Source of the DNA: Alsobacter metallidurans
GTDB taxonomy: Bacteria > Pseudomonadota > Alphaproteobacteria > Rhizobiales > Beijerinckiaceae
DNA length: 64,000 nt
NCBI RefSeq assembly: GCF_014636935.1
Contig: NZ_BMES01000001.1
Coordinates: forward strand, 1,989,782-2,053,781
Direction: 5' to 3'
Position 1 is the first letter of the stretch. Every line of letters begins with the position of its first letter. The notes beneath the pieces are model-generated. The model was not told the DNA's origin. It made no database searches and saw only the letters and a list, made by a program, of their open reading frames with translations. The translations under genes and the position numbers were made by a program. Shown piece after piece: positions 53,091 to 63,342 of the stretch.

Positions 53091-54290
53091 ATGCACGCCC
53101 CCCTCATCGATGACCGCCTTGCCCGGCGCAACGCCCTGATCCTCGCCATCGCGCAGGCCCTTGCCGGCGCCAATGCGACCGTGATCTTCGCCACCGGGGC
53201 CATTATCGGCGCGCAGCTCGCGCCCGATCCTGCCTACGCAACGGTGCCGATCTCGATCTTTGTGCTCGGCATGGCGTCCGGCACGCTGCCGGTGGGCGCG
53301 ATCGCGCGGCGCTACGGGCGGCGTGCGGCCTTCATGACGGGTGCGGGAGCAGGCGCGCTCACGGGCCTCCTCGCCTGCCTGGCCATCCTGCAAGGCTCCT
53401 TCGCGCTGTTCTCGCTCGCTACGTTCTTCGGGGGCTTCTACGCCGCCGTGGCGCAATCCTTCCGCTTTGCGGCGGCAGACACCGCGAGCCCGGGCTTCCG
53501 GCCGCGCGCAATCTCGTACGTGATGGCGGGCGGCGTCGTGGCGGGCGTTTTCGGGCCGCAGCTGATCCAGTTCACGATGGACGTCTGGCCGCCCTACGTA
53601 TTCGCGGCGAGCTACCTCGCCCAGGCGGTCGTCGCCCTGGTGGCGATGGCGGTGCTATCGCGCGTCCGCATTCCGCTGCCGCCGCGGGGGCCGAACGCAG
53701 GCGGCGGGGCGCGGCCGCTGGCTATGATCATTCGCCAGCCGCGCTTCATCGTGGCGGCGCTTTGCGGCGTGATCAGCTACGCGCTCATGAACCTCGTGAT
53801 GACCTCCGCGCCCCTCGCCATGCGGATGTGCGGCCACCCGCTCTCCGATTCGAACCTCGCCATCCAATGGCACGTGATCGCCATGTACGGCCCGAGCTTC
53901 TTCACCGGTTCGCTGATTGCCCGCTTCGGCGCCCCCCGCGTCATTGCGACCGGGCTGGTGTTGCTGATCGGCGCCGGGATCGTTGACATCGCGGGCGTGA
54001 CTGTGGCGCATTTCTGGAGCGGGCTGATCCTGCTCGGGCTCGGCTGGAACTTCGGCTTTATCGGCGCTTCGGCGCTGGTCACCGAAAGCTGCGAGCCGGC
54101 GGAGCGGACTCGCGTGCAGGCCTTCAACGACTTCCTGGTCTTCGGCACCATGGCAATCGGTTCGTTCTCGTCGGGCCATATCCTGGCGACGGCCGGCTGG
54201 GCCGCCGTGAATCAGGTCGTGTTCCTGCCGGCGCTTCTGGGGCTGGGGCTGTTGGCCTGGAGAGGAATGCGGCCGAGATTGGCCGCATAA
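53091..54290 (+). CDS. MFS transporter, first of a tandem pair
   Basis: 399 residues from ATG 53091, eight bases after thiL. Twelve predicted membrane helices. The N-terminus DRLARRNALILAIAQAL, the IFATGAIIGAQLAP segment and the loop RRYGRRAAF (MFS loop 2-3 signature region) are shared with the next gene. GLGWNFGFIGASALVTE near the C-terminus is typical of a subgroup of alphaproteobacterial MFS proteins found after thiL. Substrate unknown. Confidence 0.9.
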   Translation: MHAPLIDDRLARRNALILAIAQALAGANATVIFATGAIIGAQLAPDPAYATVPISIFVLGMASGTLPVGAIARRYGRRAAFMTGAGAGALTGLLACLAILQGSFALFSLATFFGGFYAAVAQSFRFAAADTASPGFRPRAISYVMAGGVVAGVFGPQLIQFTMDVWPPYVFAASYLAQAVVALVAMAVLSRVRIPLPPRGPNAGGGARPLAMIIRQPRFIVAALCGVISYALMNLVMTSAPLAMRMCGHPLSDSNLAIQWHVIAMYGPSFFTGSLIARFGAPRVIATGLVLLIGAGIVDIAGVTVAHFWSGLILLGLGWNFGFIGASALVTESCEPAERTRVQAFNDFLVFGTMAIGSFSSGHILATAGWAAVNQVVFLPALLGLGLLAWRGMRPRLAA

Positions 54291-54444
54291 TCTCAATTGA
54301 TGGCGAAGAATACTTTCATTCCCGATGCAATACGATTGCGCCGCGCAGCAAATTACAATCGCTGCGTGTAAAGTTTGATTGTTGCAGGCGGATCTGTGAC
54401 CTGCTTCACAGAAAAGGCGCGCCGCGCCGGTCCAGCATGCCGGT

Positions 54445-55653
54445 GTGTCACCGCGTGAACTCATAGGCGACGGCCTCGCCCGTCGAAACGCCTTGGCGTT
54501 GTCGGTCGCGCAGGCCTTTTCGGGCGCGGCGATCACGGTGCTGTTCGCGACCGGCGCCATCGTGGGCGCGACCCTCGCGCCGGAGCCTGGCTGGGCGACC
54601 GCGCCCATCTCGATCTTTGTGGTCGGCATGGCGCTCAGCACCGTGCCGGTCGGGGTGACCTCGCGGCGGTGGGGACGTCGGCCGACCCTGCTGCTCGGAA
54701 CGACCCTGGGCGTCCTGTCCGGCGCGCTCGCGAGTTCCGCAATCCTGGCGGCGTCGTTCCGGTTGTTTCTGCTGGCCTGTTTCCTGAACGGGTTCCACGC
54801 GGCCGTATCGCTCACCTATCGGTTCGCCGCCACCGACGGTGCCACGGATGAGTTCCGCCCCAAGGCGATCTCGTATGTGCTGGTCGCCGGCGTGGCGTCC
54901 GCCATTCTGGGGCCCCAGGCCGTGCAGCATAGCTTCGACCTTGGCCCGGCGCCCTATGTGGCGAGCTACCTCGCGCAGGGCGCCCTGGCGTTGCTCGCAC
55001 TCGTGGCTGTCGCCTTCTTTCGTGCGCCTCTTGCGCCGGCGGCCTCGGGGGCGCCGCCCACTCCCGCGTCGGCTTTGCTGCGGCGGCCGCCTTACCTCTT
55101 GGCGGTGTTCTGCGGTTTGGTGGCCTACACGGCGATGAACATGGTGATGACGGCCGCGCCGCTGGCCATGACGCTCTGCGGCCACTCCAACGCGGACGCG
55201 AACCTCGGCATCCAGTGGCATGTGCTCGGCATGTATGCGCCGAGCTTCGTGTCGGGCGCGATGGTCAGCCGCTTTGGCGCGCGCCGAATGATCCTGGCGG
55301 GCCTCGCGCTGCTGGGTTCCGCCATCGTGGTGAATCTGGGCGGAGACGAGTTGTGGCGGTTCTGGCTCGGCCTTGCGGCGCTTGGCGTCGGCTGGAACTT
55401 CGCTTTTGTGGGCGCGACGACGCTCGTGGTCGAAAGCCTCGCTCCCGAGGAGCGCACCCGCGGGCAGTCCTTGAACGATTTCATCATCTTCGGCGCGATG
55501 GCGGCCGGCTCGCTGCTTTCCGGCGGCCTGCTCGCGTCGGGCGGTTGGAGCACCGTCAACATGGTTGTGGCGCCGGCGTTGCTCGCGGCTTTCGCAGCAT
55601 TGTTCAGCAAGGCCGCGCGCTCGCAACAGCGCCGCGATGGTGCGGCGCCGTGA
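54445..55653 (+). CDS. MFS transporter, second of a tandem pair
   Basis: 402 residues from GTG 54445. It aligns with the preceding protein throughout: DGLARRNALALSVAQAF, LFATGAIVGATLAP, SRRWGRRPTLL, AYTAMNMVMTAAPLAM, GVGWNFAFVGATTLVVE. It is therefore an old tandem duplicate. The 154-base gap between the two is AT-richer and may hold a separate promoter. Substrate unknown. Confidence 0.9.
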   Translation: MSPRELIGDGLARRNALALSVAQAFSGAAITVLFATGAIVGATLAPEPGWATAPISIFVVGMALSTVPVGVTSRRWGRRPTLLLGTTLGVLSGALASSAILAASFRLFLLACFLNGFHAAVSLTYRFAATDGATDEFRPKAISYVLVAGVASAILGPQAVQHSFDLGPAPYVASYLAQGALALLALVAVAFFRAPLAPAASGAPPTPASALLRRPPYLLAVFCGLVAYTAMNMVMTAAPLAMTLCGHSNADANLGIQWHVLGMYAPSFVSGAMVSRFGARRMILAGLALLGSAIVVNLGGDELWRFWLGLAALGVGWNFAFVGATTLVVESLAPEERTRGQSLNDFIIFGAMAAGSLLSGGLLASGGWSTVNMVVAPALLAAFAALFSKAARSQQRRDGAAP

Positions 55654-55813
55654 AACCGGCCGAAATCCCTGAACTCAGGCGAAAGTCCGTTTGCGTCCGT
55701 CTCGCGTTTTTGCAACGCTTGCGCCGCGTCCTCTTTGGGGCGCGCAAAGATGACGGCCCGTCCGCCACCCGTGGAACAGGGCTGCACCGCGTGGGAACTG
55801 CAAGGACGGCACA

Positions 55814-58000
55814 ATGACTTTAGCGTTGATCATCATTGGCGGCCTATTGGCGGTCGTCTATGGGGTGTGGGCGAGCGCCGACGTAAATCGTCGCGACGCC
55901 GGCACCCAGCGGATGCAGGAAATTGCGGCCGCAATCCGGGAAGGCGCACAGGCCTACCTGAAGCGGCAATACACCACCATCGGCATGGTGGGCGTCGTCC
56001 TCTTCGTCATCATTGCGTGGCTGCTCGGCCTCAAGGTGGCCATCGGCTTCCTGATCGGCGCGGTGCTGTCCGGCGCGGCCGGCTTCATCGGCATGAACGT
56101 GTCGGTGCGCGCCAATGTCCGCACCGCCCAGGCGGCTTCGGTGTCGCTCGCGGCCGGCCTCGACGTCGCCTTCAAGGCGGGCGCGGTGACCGGCATGCTG
56201 GTGGCGGGACTCGCCCTGCTCGGCGTCGCCGTCTACTACACCATCCTGATCGGCCCGATGGGCCTGTCGATCAACGATCCCGCCCAGCTGCGCGTCATCA
56301 TCGACTCGCTGGTCGCGCTCGGCTTCGGCGCCTCGCTGATCTCCATCTTCGCCCGCCTCGGCGGCGGCATCTTCACCAAGGGCGCTGACGTCGGCGCCGA
56401 CCTCGTCGGCAAGGTCGAGGCCGGCATTCCGGAAGATGACCCGCGCAACCCCGCCACCATCGCGGACAACGTCGGGGACAACGTCGGCGACTGCGCCGGC
56501 ATGGCGGCCGACCTGTTCGAGACCTATGCGGTGACGGTGGTCGCCACCATGGTGCTCGCCGCGATCTTCTTCGCCGGCCAGCCTGTGCTCAGCGCCACGA
56601 TCCTGTACCCGCTCGCCATCTGCGCGGTGTGCATCGTGACGTCGATCGTCGGCACCTTCATGGTGAAGCTCGGCAGCGACAACTCCATCATGGGCGCGCT
56701 CTACAAGGGCCTGTGGGCGAGCACGCTGCTCTCCGTGGTCGGCCTCGCGATCGCGACCTGGGGCACGGTGGGCTTCGGCGACATCGGCACCGTCAAGGCC
56801 ATGGGCGGCGACATCGTGGTCAACGGCACGCGCCTCCTGGTCTGCGGCGTGGTCGGCCTCGTGGTCACGGGCCTGATCGTCTGGATCACTGAGTACTACA
56901 CCGGCACCGGCAAGCGCCCGGTGGTGTCCATCGCGCAGGCGTCCGTCACCGGCCACGGCACCAACGTGATCCAGGGTCTCGCGGTGTCGCTGGAATCCAC
57001 GGCGCTGCCCGCCATGGTGATCGTCGGCGGCATCATCTCGACCTTCCAGCTCGCCGGCCTCTACGGCACCGCCATCGCGGTCACCACCATGCTCGGCCTC
57101 GCCGGCATGATCGTCGCGCTGGACGCCTTCGGCCCCGTCACCGACAACGCCGGCGGCATCGCCGAGATGGCGGGCCTTCCCAAGGAAGTGCGTCACTCCA
57201 CCGACGCGCTGGACGCCGTGGGCAACACCACCAAGGCGGTCACCAAGGGCTACGCCATCGGCTCCGCCGGCCTCGGCGCGCTCGTGCTGTTCGCGGCCTA
57301 CAGCTACGACCTGCAATACTTCATCGGCGAGGCGAACAAGGCGGGCTCCACCCTGTTCCCCTACTTCAAGGGCGTCGGCCAGGTCTCGTTCGACCTGTCG
57401 AACCCCTATGTGGTTGCGGGCCTGATTTTCGGCGGGCTCATCCCCTACCTCTTCGGCGGCATCGCGATGACGGCCGTCGGCCGCGCCGCGGGCTCGGTCG
57501 TCGAGGAGGTGCGCCGGCAGTTCAAGGAGAAGCCCGGCATCATGCAGGGCACCGAGAAGCCGGACTATGCCCGCGCGGTGGACATGCTCACCAAGGCGGC
57601 GATCAAGGAGATGATCATCCCGTCGCTGCTGCCCGTGCTCGCCCCGCTTGTCGCCTATTTCGGCGTGCTGGCGCTGTCGGGCTCCAAGGCGTCGGCCTTC
57701 GCGGCGCTCGGCGCCTCGCTTCTGGGCGTGATCGTCAACGGCCTCTTCGTCGCCATCTCGATGACATCGGGCGGCGGCGCCTGGGACAACGCCAAGAAGT
57801 CCTTCGAGGACGGCTTCATCGACAAGGACGGCGTGAAGCACCTGAAGGGCAGCGACGCCCACAAGGCGTCGGTGACGGGCGACACCGTCGGCGACCCCTA
57901 CAAGGACACCGCCGGCCCGGCCGTGAACCCGGCCATCAAGATCACCAACATCGTGGCCCTGCTGCTGCTGGCGATCCTGGCGCATATCGGCGCGGCTTGA
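55814..58000 (+). CDS. hppA: Membrane-bound H+-translocating pyrophosphatase, K+-independent type
   Basis: 728 residues, 16 predicted membrane helices. Substrate motif [35 protein letters not shown], here split into [18 protein letters not shown] and the [18 protein letters not shown] segment. The determinant of K+ dependence reads [18 protein letters not shown]: lysine after GNTT is the mark of K+-independent enzymes (K+-dependent ones have alanine). It couples PPi hydrolysis to proton export across the inner membrane. Conserved downstream neighbour of thiL in this order; followed by a repeat and a terminator. Confidence 0.97.
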   Translation: MTLALIIIGGLLAVVYGVWASADVNRRDAGTQRMQEIAAAIREGAQAYLKRQYTTIGMVGVVLFVIIAWLLGLKVAIGFLIGAVLSGAAGFIGMNVSVRANVRTAQAASVSLAAGLDVAFKAGAVTGMLVAGLALLGVAVYYTILIGPMGLSINDPAQLRVIIDSLVALGFGASLISIFARLGGGIFTKGADVGADLVGKVEAGIPEDDPRNPATIADNVGDNVGDCAGMAADLFETYAVTVVATMVLAAIFFAGQPVLSATILYPLAICAVCIVTSIVGTFMVKLGSDNSIMGALYKGLWASTLLSVVGLAIATWGTVGFGDIGTVKAMGGDIVVNGTRLLVCGVVGLVVTGLIVWITEYYTGTGKRPVVSIAQASVTGHGTNVIQGLAVSLESTALPAMVIVGGIISTFQLAGLYGTAIAVTTMLGLAGMIVALDAFGPVTDNAGGIAEMAGLPKEVRHSTDALDAVGNTTKAVTKGYAIGSAGLGALVLFAAYSYDLQYFIGEANKAGSTLFPYFKGVGQVSFDLSNPYVVAGLIFGGLIPYLFGGIAMTAVGRAAGSVVEEVRRQFKEKPGIMQGTEKPDYARAVDMLTKAAIKEMIIPSLLPVLAPLVAYFGVLALSGSKASAFAALGASLLGVIVNGLFVAISMTSGGGAWDNAKKSFEDGFIDKDGVKHLKGSDAHKASVTGDTVGDPYKDTAGPAVNPAIKITNIVALLLLAILAHIGAA

Positions 58001-58022
58001 GAAGCGTTCAGCGGTCCCTCCA

Positions 58023-58101
58023 CCGTCATCCCCGGGCTTGACCCGGGGATCCACGCGCTGGGCTCCGGCGTGGATGGCCGGGTCAAGCCCGGCCATGATG
58101 G
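58023..58101. repeat. Palindromic intergenic repeat, copy B
   Basis: Same family as 48643-48720. The outer segments CCGTCAT and ATGATGG pair imperfectly; inner stems are CCCCGGG-CTTGA-CCCGGGG and GGCCGGG-TCAAG-CCCGGCC, with GGATCCACG/CGTGGAT between. It is located directly after hppA. Confidence 0.8.
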
Positions 58102-58155
58102 AAAGGGGAGGCTTGGTCTTCAATCGCCGCCCGGATTACCAACCTGAACAGCTCC

Positions 58156-58190
58156 AACAAAAAAGCCCGCGATACGCCGCGGGCTTTTCT
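58156..58190. terminator. Bidirectional intrinsic terminator between hppA and bamE
   Basis: Perfect 11-bp stem AAAAGCCCGCG (58161-58171) / CGCGGGCTTTT (58178-58188) with a six-base loop. An A-run precedes it and a T-run follows, so it can act on both strands. It serves the converging hppA (plus) and bamE (minus) transcripts. Confidence 0.92.
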
Positions 58191-58221
58191 CGTTCACGGG
58201 CCGTGCGGCCGGGCAGGGGGC

Positions 58222-58689
58222 TCAGATCACGCCCTGGCCGGTGGCGCGCAGGAGCTGGCGCACGACCGAGAGCTCGTTGCCGCCGGTGGGCGTCGTGCGG
58301 CTGATGAAATCGAACACCACGCCGTCCTGCAGGCCGTAGGAGGCGATCTTCTCCACCCGCATGCCCTTGTTGAAGTTGATGGCCAGCACGCGCTGGTCGA
58401 TCACGGTCGGGTTCATGAACTGGAGCGGGCGGGTCGTCTTCTGGCTGATGTAGTACCAGGTCTGGTTGCCGACCGTGGACACCGTCGAGGGCGAGCCCAT
58501 GGTGGACAGCACCTTCTGAGCGTCCGTGCCGACCCGCACTTCGTTCAGGAGCTTTTCGTCGAGAACATAGCCGCGCGTTTGCGGCTCGGTGTTGCAGGCG
58601 GAAAGGCCGACCGCGAGCGCGGCGCCGAAAGCGGCGCGCAGCGTCCATGCGGCGAAGGGGGACCTTTCCGACAACTTGTGAAGCGCCAT
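58222..58689 (-). CDS. bamE: Outer-membrane assembly lipoprotein BamE (SmpA/OmlA)
   Basis: 155 residues from ATG 58689, with GGAG seven bases upstream. Lipoprotein signal with LSAC lipobox (residues about 29-32). BamE fold: LLNEVRVGTDAQKVLSTMGSP, then STVGNQTWYYISQ and INFNKGMRVEKIASYGL. It is part of the BAM complex that inserts outer-membrane beta-barrels. It is divergent to the bc1 chaperone gene, a standard arrangement in Rhizobiales. Confidence 0.95.
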   Translation of the reverse strand: MALHKLSERSPFAAWTLRAAFGAALAVGLSACNTEPQTRGYVLDEKLLNEVRVGTDAQKVLSTMGSPSTVSTVGNQTWYYISQKTTRPLQFMNPTVIDQRVLAINFNKGMRVEKIASYGLQDGVVFDFISRTTPTGGNELSVVRQLLRATGQGVI

Positions 58690-58867
58690 GTAATCACTCC
58701 AGGAAGCCGCCCGTTCGGGCCGGTGAGAGTTGGGAATCGGCTCGCGCCGACGATTTCTCTTGCCGGAACCGGCCGGGATGCCGTAACCCGCGTCCGACCG
58801 AATTGCAAGGAGCGCCGCGGCGGGCCCCTGGAGCAACGCGACCATTCCCGCCGCCGGAACTGCGCAC

Positions 58868-59419
58868 ATGATCTTGGGCCTTTTCAGGCGACGCGATCCC
58901 AACGCCGACATCGTCGATCGCCTCTACGCCGCCGTCGCGCAGGCTTCGCGCGCGCCGGCCCTGTATCGCGAGGGCGCCGTGCCCGACACCGTGGACGGCC
59001 GCTTCGATCTCTTGGTGATCCACGCCTTCGTGGTGCTTCGCCGCCTCAAGGCGCTGCCCGAGCCCGGCCCCGACCTGGCGCAGGATCTGGTGGACGCCAC
59101 CTTCAAGCATCTCGACCACGCGCTGCGCGAGCTCGGCGTCGGCGACGTCGTGGTGCCCAAGCGCATGAAGACCCTGGCGAGCGCGTTCTATGGCCGCGCC
59201 AAGGCCTACGAGGACGCGCTGGGCGGCGCCGAGCCGCTCGAGGACGCCCTGCTGCGCAATGTCTACGCCAAGGCTCCCGAGCGCGCCCCTCAGGCCGCCG
59301 CGCTCGCCGCTTACCTGCGCGCTTCCGTGGCGGCGTTCGACGCCACAGGCTTCGACCCGATCGCGAGCGCGACGCTGCCGTTCCCGCAGCCTGATCCGTT
59401 TTTCAAAGGCGCGCCATGA
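58868..59419 (+). CDS. Ubiquinol-cytochrome c chaperone (CBP3/UQCC1-like)
   Basis: 183 residues from ATG 58868. Features of the ubiquinol-cyt c chaperone family: an LYAAVAQASRAPALYREG start, FDLLVIHAFVVLRRLK, a DATFKHLDHALRELGVGD segment and RMKTLASAFYGRAKAYEDAL. It assists assembly of the cytochrome bc1 complex. The stop overlaps the next start (ATGA). Confidence 0.92.
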   Translation: MILGLFRRRDPNADIVDRLYAAVAQASRAPALYREGAVPDTVDGRFDLLVIHAFVVLRRLKALPEPGPDLAQDLVDATFKHLDHALRELGVGDVVVPKRMKTLASAFYGRAKAYEDALGGAEPLEDALLRNVYAKAPERAPQAAALAAYLRASVAAFDATGFDPIASATLPFPQPDPFFKGAP

Positions 59420-59976
59420 GACAGCCCCACACCGCCAGCCTTCCGCCGGGCCCCCCGCCGCTTCTGTCGCGGCCCTTCGACGTCAACACCATCAAGGCCG
59501 GCGGCTCAGACGTCGTCGTCGTCGCGACCGAGGCCGAGCGCGCCGCGTTGGCGCAAGAATACAAGCTCGTCGGCGTCGACCGGCTGGAGGGCCGCTTCAA
59601 GGTGTCGGGCCGCGGCCGCACCGTTTCGATGAAGGGCCTGGTAACGGGCGACATTCGCCAGACCTGCGTGGTGACGCTGGAGGAGTTCCCCTCGGCGGTA
59701 TCCGAGGAAGTGGACCTGAAATATTCCGAGGACGTGCCCGAGCCGCGCGCCCAGGAGGGCGACGAGGAGCGCTCCTCCGAGATGATCGACGCACCCGATC
59801 CCATCATCAACGGCAAGATCGATCTCGGCGCGCTCACGGCCGAGTTCCTGGCGCTGGGGCTCGACCCGTATCCGCGCAAGCCCGGCGTCGAGACCTTCGC
59901 GCACGAGGAGGATGTTGGCCCGGCGGCCTCGCCCTTCGCGGCGCTGGCGGCCGCCAAGCGGGACGATCCGACTTGA
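59416..59976 (+). CDS. DUF177 / YceD-family protein
   Basis: 186 residues from ATG 59416. The family core is visible: GRGRTVSMKGLVTGDIRQTC, VTLEEFPS, and a C-terminal acidic DLGALTAEFLALGLDPYPRKPG segment. Members have been linked to rRNA/ribosome homeostasis; in many bacteria the gene neighbours rpmF and plsX. Here plsX follows directly and rpmF is absent. Confidence 0.92.
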   Translation: MRQPHTASLPPGPPPLLSRPFDVNTIKAGGSDVVVVATEAERAALAQEYKLVGVDRLEGRFKVSGRGRTVSMKGLVTGDIRQTCVVTLEEFPSAVSEEVDLKYSEDVPEPRAQEGDEERSSEMIDAPDPIINGKIDLGALTAEFLALGLDPYPRKPGVETFAHEEDVGPAASPFAALAAAKRDDPT

Positions 59977-60117
59977 GCCGCCGCCATGCCGTCAGGGGGC
60001 TGAACATAGCCGAGATCAAGGTTGCCTCGCGCCGCCGCTTCGCTATTGTCCGCCGGCCGCGCGAGCCCGCGCGCCGCATCCTGGCGTGATCCTTCCGTTT
60101 CCGGGCAGGCCTTCTCG

Positions 60118-61182
60118 ATGAACACCAAAGTGCGGATCGCGCTCGACGCCATGGGAGGAGACCACGGTCCTTCCGTGGTGATCCCCGGCGCCGCCTTGTC
60201 GCTCGTGCGCCGCCCCGACACCGCCTTCGTAATCCACGGGCGCTCTGAGGAGTGCCTGCCGCTGCTGGACCAGCACCCGGCGCTGAAGGCCGTCACCACC
60301 TTCGTGCATTCCGACGTCGCGATCCGGATGGACGACAAGCCGAGCCAGGCGCTGCGCCAGGGCCGCTACAAGTCGTCCATGTGGCGCGCGCTCGACTCGG
60401 TGAAGAAGGGCGAGGCCGACGCCGCCGTGTCGGCCGGCAACACCGGCGCGCTGATGGCCATGTCCAAGTTCTGCCTGCGCACCATGGCGCAGGTGGACCG
60501 GCCCGCCATCGCGGCGATCTGGCCGACCATGAAGGGCGAGAGCATCGTGCTGGACGTCGGGGCCACCATCGGGGCGGACGCGCGCCACCTCGTGGACCTC
60601 GCCATCATGGGCTCCGCCATGGCGCAGATCGTCTTCGACATCGACCGGCCCAGCGTCGGCCTGCTGAATGTCGGCGTGGAGGAGATCAAGGGCGTCGAGG
60701 AGGTGAAGTCCGCCGGGCGCATCCTCAAGGAAACGAACTTTCCCCATCTGACCTATGCGGGATTCGTCGAGGGCGACGACATCGGCAAGGGCACGGTAGA
60801 CGTGATCGTCACCGAGGGGTTTGCAGGCAATATCGCGCTGAAAACCGCCGAGGGCACCGCCAAGCAGATTGCCTCGTACCTGCGCAGCGCCATGAGCCGC
60901 ACCCTCATGGCCAAGATCGGCTACCTCTTCGCCAAGGGCGCGTTCGACGCGTTGCGCGCCAAGATGGACCCGCGCCGGGCCAATGGCGGCGTGTTCCTCG
61001 GGCTCGACGGCATCGTCATCAAGAGCCATGGCGGCACGGACGCAATGGGGTTCGCAGCCGCCATCGATCTGGGTTATGACATGGTCAAACACGATCTGCT
61101 GTCGAAGATTCGCGACAGTCTCGAGGTCAACTTCCCGAACGCGGCCGCCGAAGCCGTCGCGTCGCCGGAGACTTCTGAGTGA
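60118..61182 (+). CDS. plsX: Phosphate acyltransferase PlsX
   Basis: 354 residues from ATG 60118. Begins [21 protein letters not shown] as PlsX proteins do, followed by [25 protein letters not shown], the [13 protein letters not shown] segment and [11 protein letters not shown]. It makes acyl-phosphate from acyl-ACP for phospholipid synthesis. The stop overlaps the fabH start (TGATG), so the two are coupled. Confidence 0.97.
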   Translation: MNTKVRIALDAMGGDHGPSVVIPGAALSLVRRPDTAFVIHGRSEECLPLLDQHPALKAVTTFVHSDVAIRMDDKPSQALRQGRYKSSMWRALDSVKKGEADAAVSAGNTGALMAMSKFCLRTMAQVDRPAIAAIWPTMKGESIVLDVGATIGADARHLVDLAIMGSAMAQIVFDIDRPSVGLLNVGVEEIKGVEEVKSAGRILKETNFPHLTYAGFVEGDDIGKGTVDVIVTEGFAGNIALKTAEGTAKQIASYLRSAMSRTLMAKIGYLFAKGAFDALRAKMDPRRANGGVFLGLDGIVIKSHGGTDAMGFAAAIDLGYDMVKHDLLSKIRDSLEVNFPNAAAEAVASPETSE

Positions 61183-62156
61183 TGTCATTGCGTTCTGTTG
61201 TCATCGGTTGCGGCCATAGCCTGCCCGAGCGCGTCCTCTCCAACGCTGAGCTGTCCACCATGGTGGACACCTCCGACGAATGGATTCTCGAGCGCACCGG
61301 CATTCGCCACCGCCACATCGCCGCCAAGGAGGAGACCACCTCCGTCTTGGCCACGCGGGCTGCGCGCGCAGCGCTTGACGCGGCCGGCGTCGACGCCTCC
61401 AGCGTGGACCTGATCATCGTCGCCACCGCGACGCCGGATTTCACGTTTCCGGCCACCGCCACGCAGGTGCAGGCAGCCCTGGGTTCAAGCACCGGCGCGG
61501 CGTTCGACATGCAGGCCGTGTGCTCGGGCTTCGTGTACGCCCTGGCGACGGCGGACAAGTTCCTGATCACAGGCGCGGCCAAGCGCGCGCTGGTGATCGG
61601 GGCCGAGACCTTCTCGCGCATCCTGGACTGGACCGACCGCACCACCTGCGTGCTGTTCGGCGACGGCGCGGGCGCGGTGCTGCTGGAAGCCCGCCGCGGC
61701 GATGGCGAGCTCAGCGACCGCGGCGTGCTCTCGACCCACCTGCGCGCCGATGGTCGGCATCTCGACAAGCTCTATGTGGATGGCGGCCCGTCCTCCACGG
61801 CCACAACCGGCCACCTGCGGATGGAAGGCAAGGAGGTCTTCCGCCACGCGGTGACCAACCTGGCCGAGACCATCGAGGAAACCTTCCGGCAGACCGGCGT
61901 CACCGCCGACCAGATCGACTGGTTCGTGCCGCACCAGGCGAATCGCCGGATCATCGACGCCACGGCCCGCAAGCTCGGAATCGATTCGTCGCGCGTCGTG
62001 ATCACCGTGGAGGATCACGGCAACACGTCCGCGGCCTCGATTCCCCTTGCTCTGGGAGCCGCATGCGCGGACGGACGCATCAAGCCCGGCCAACTTGTGC
62101 TGATCGAGGCCATGGGCGGCGGCTTCACCTGGGGCTCGGCGCTGATCCGCTGGTGA
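61182..62156 (+). CDS. fabH: Beta-ketoacyl-ACP synthase III
   Basis: 324 residues from ATG 61182; GTG 61179 is an alternative. Catalytic triad all present: Cys in DMQAVCSGF, His in PHQANRRI, Asn in [12 protein letters not shown]. The start [17 protein letters not shown] and the [15 protein letters not shown] motif are typical. It condenses acetyl-CoA with malonyl-ACP to begin fatty-acid synthesis. Part of the plsX-fabH-ihfA run. Confidence 0.97.
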   Translation: MSLRSVVIGCGHSLPERVLSNAELSTMVDTSDEWILERTGIRHRHIAAKEETTSVLATRAARAALDAAGVDASSVDLIIVATATPDFTFPATATQVQAALGSSTGAAFDMQAVCSGFVYALATADKFLITGAAKRALVIGAETFSRILDWTDRTTCVLFGDGAGAVLLEARRGDGELSDRGVLSTHLRADGRHLDKLYVDGGPSSTATTGHLRMEGKEVFRHAVTNLAETIEETFRQTGVTADQIDWFVPHQANRRIIDATARKLGIDSSRVVITVEDHGNTSAASIPLALGAACADGRIKPGQLVLIEAMGGGFTWGSALIRW

Positions 62157-62322
62157 TCCGGTCTGCTGTCTCGCGTCCAAGTTGTAATCCACGAGACGCA
62201 GATCATCAGCGTTGACCAGCCCTTCGCGCGCGAATAGCCTTCGGTTTTCAGAGGGCTACCGGCGTTTTCTCGCCGCAAGGCCCAGCGATTCTCAACGAAG
62301 AATGACCAGTCGGGGGACGAGC

Positions 62323-62637
62323 GTGGCTGAACGCACCATCACGAGAGCCGAGCTGAGCGAGGCGGTCTACAAGGGCGTGGGGTTGTCTCGCACGGAATCG
62401 TCCGCGCTGGTCGAGCTGGTGCTGAAGGAAATCTCGGATTGCCTGGCGGAAGGCGAGACCGTGAAGCTGTCGTCCTTCGGTTCCTTCGTGGTGCGCTCCA
62501 AGGGCGAACGCGTCGGCCGGAACCCGAAAACCGGCGTCGAGGTGCCGATCGAGCCCCGCCGCGTCATGATCTTCAAGCCGTCCAACATCCTCAAGGCCCG
62601 CATCAATGGGCTCGAAGCTGGAAGCGAAGAGGATTGA
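62323..62637 (+). CDS. ihfA: Integration host factor, alpha subunit
   Basis: 104 residues from GTG 62323, chosen for GGGGGAC about six bases upstream and for normal IHF-alpha length; ATG 62302 would add seven residues. HU/IHF fold: [41 protein letters not shown] and the DNA-intercalating arm with [10 protein letters not shown], then VMIFKPSN. It bends DNA at promoters and recombination sites. Conserved position after fabH. Confidence 0.95.
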   Translation: MAERTITRAELSEAVYKGVGLSRTESSALVELVLKEISDCLAEGETVKLSSFGSFVVRSKGERVGRNPKTGVEVPIEPRRVMIFKPSNILKARINGLEAGSEED

Positions 62638-62721
62638 CCCACCATCGCGGTCGAAGCCGCCGGCCGCCGATCGGTAAACGGCGCGGCCAATTTTGCGTGA
62701 CAGTCTGCCCGGGGGCCAGCG

Positions 62722-63270
62722 GTGGACAAGAGTCCTGACGCCTTTCGCACCATCAGCGAGGTCGCCGATGACCTCGACCTGCCGCAGCACGTCCTGCGGT
62801 TCTGGGAGACGCGTTTCGCCCAGATCCGGCCGCTGAAACGCGGCGGTGGTCGACGCTACTACCGCCCGGACGACGTGGACCTGCTGCGCGGCATCCGCCA
62901 GCTGCTCTACGGGCAGGGCTACACCATCAAGGGCGTGCAGCGCATCCTGAAGGAACAGGGCCTGCGCTCCGTCCAGGCGCTCGGCCGCGGCGAGATCACG
63001 GCCCCGATGCCGCCGCCCAGCCAGGGGCGGGCAGGCGACGACGACGATTTCGAGCCTGATGAGCGCGAGAGCGACGACGGGGACGACAACCCCTTGTCGC
63101 CGCCCGAAACCGGCGCCACGCGCGGCGCGCTCGTGTCCACCGCCGGCGGCATCGTGATGTCGCCGGACGCGATCCGGCGCTTGCAGGGAGCCTTGTCTGA
63201 GTTGGTGGAGTGCCAGCGGCTGCTGCAATCCATCAAGCCGCAGCACGATGGGGACGCCGAGGCGTCCTGA
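62722..63270 (+). CDS. MerR-family transcriptional regulator
   Basis: 182 residues from GTG 62722. Winged-helix MerR domain (residues about 8-80): [38 protein letters not shown] and [14 protein letters not shown]. An acidic Asp/Glu linker (about 100-135) leads to a C-terminal helix with one cysteine (VECQRLLQ). This type always follows ihfA in Rhizobiales; its targets are not known. Confidence 0.93.
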   Translation: MDKSPDAFRTISEVADDLDLPQHVLRFWETRFAQIRPLKRGGGRRYYRPDDVDLLRGIRQLLYGQGYTIKGVQRILKEQGLRSVQALGRGEITAPMPPPSQGRAGDDDDFEPDERESDDGDDNPLSPPETGATRGALVSTAGGIVMSPDAIRRLQGALSELVECQRLLQSIKPQHDGDAEAS

Positions 63271-63288
63271 TCGCCATCTCAGCCGAGC

Positions 63289-63319
63289 ACCAGGCCACGC
63301 CGACGGCGCTAGGCCTGGT
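63289..63319. terminator. Hairpin between merR and the amidase gene
   Basis: Outer stem ACCAGGCC (63289-63296) / GGCCTGGT (63312-63319) with an inner CGCC-GAC-GGCG stem inside the loop. There is no T-run. It may be a terminator or an mRNA structure; the amidase start follows 23 bases later. Confidence 0.4.
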
Positions 63320-63342
63320 CGCTCGCACGGAGCAGCCCAACC

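Noticed and set aside
55844-58123. Very long open frame on the minus strand opposite hppA (over 700 codons)
   Set aside because: It is an antisense shadow of a GC-rich gene: the translation is low-complexity (His/Arg/Asp/Gly-rich), has no domain, and hppA on the plus strand is unambiguous.
63271-63342. tRNA gene after the merR gene
   Set aside because: The palindrome here folds as a nested hairpin, not as a cloverleaf; no T-loop GTTCRA or CCA-type acceptor was found.
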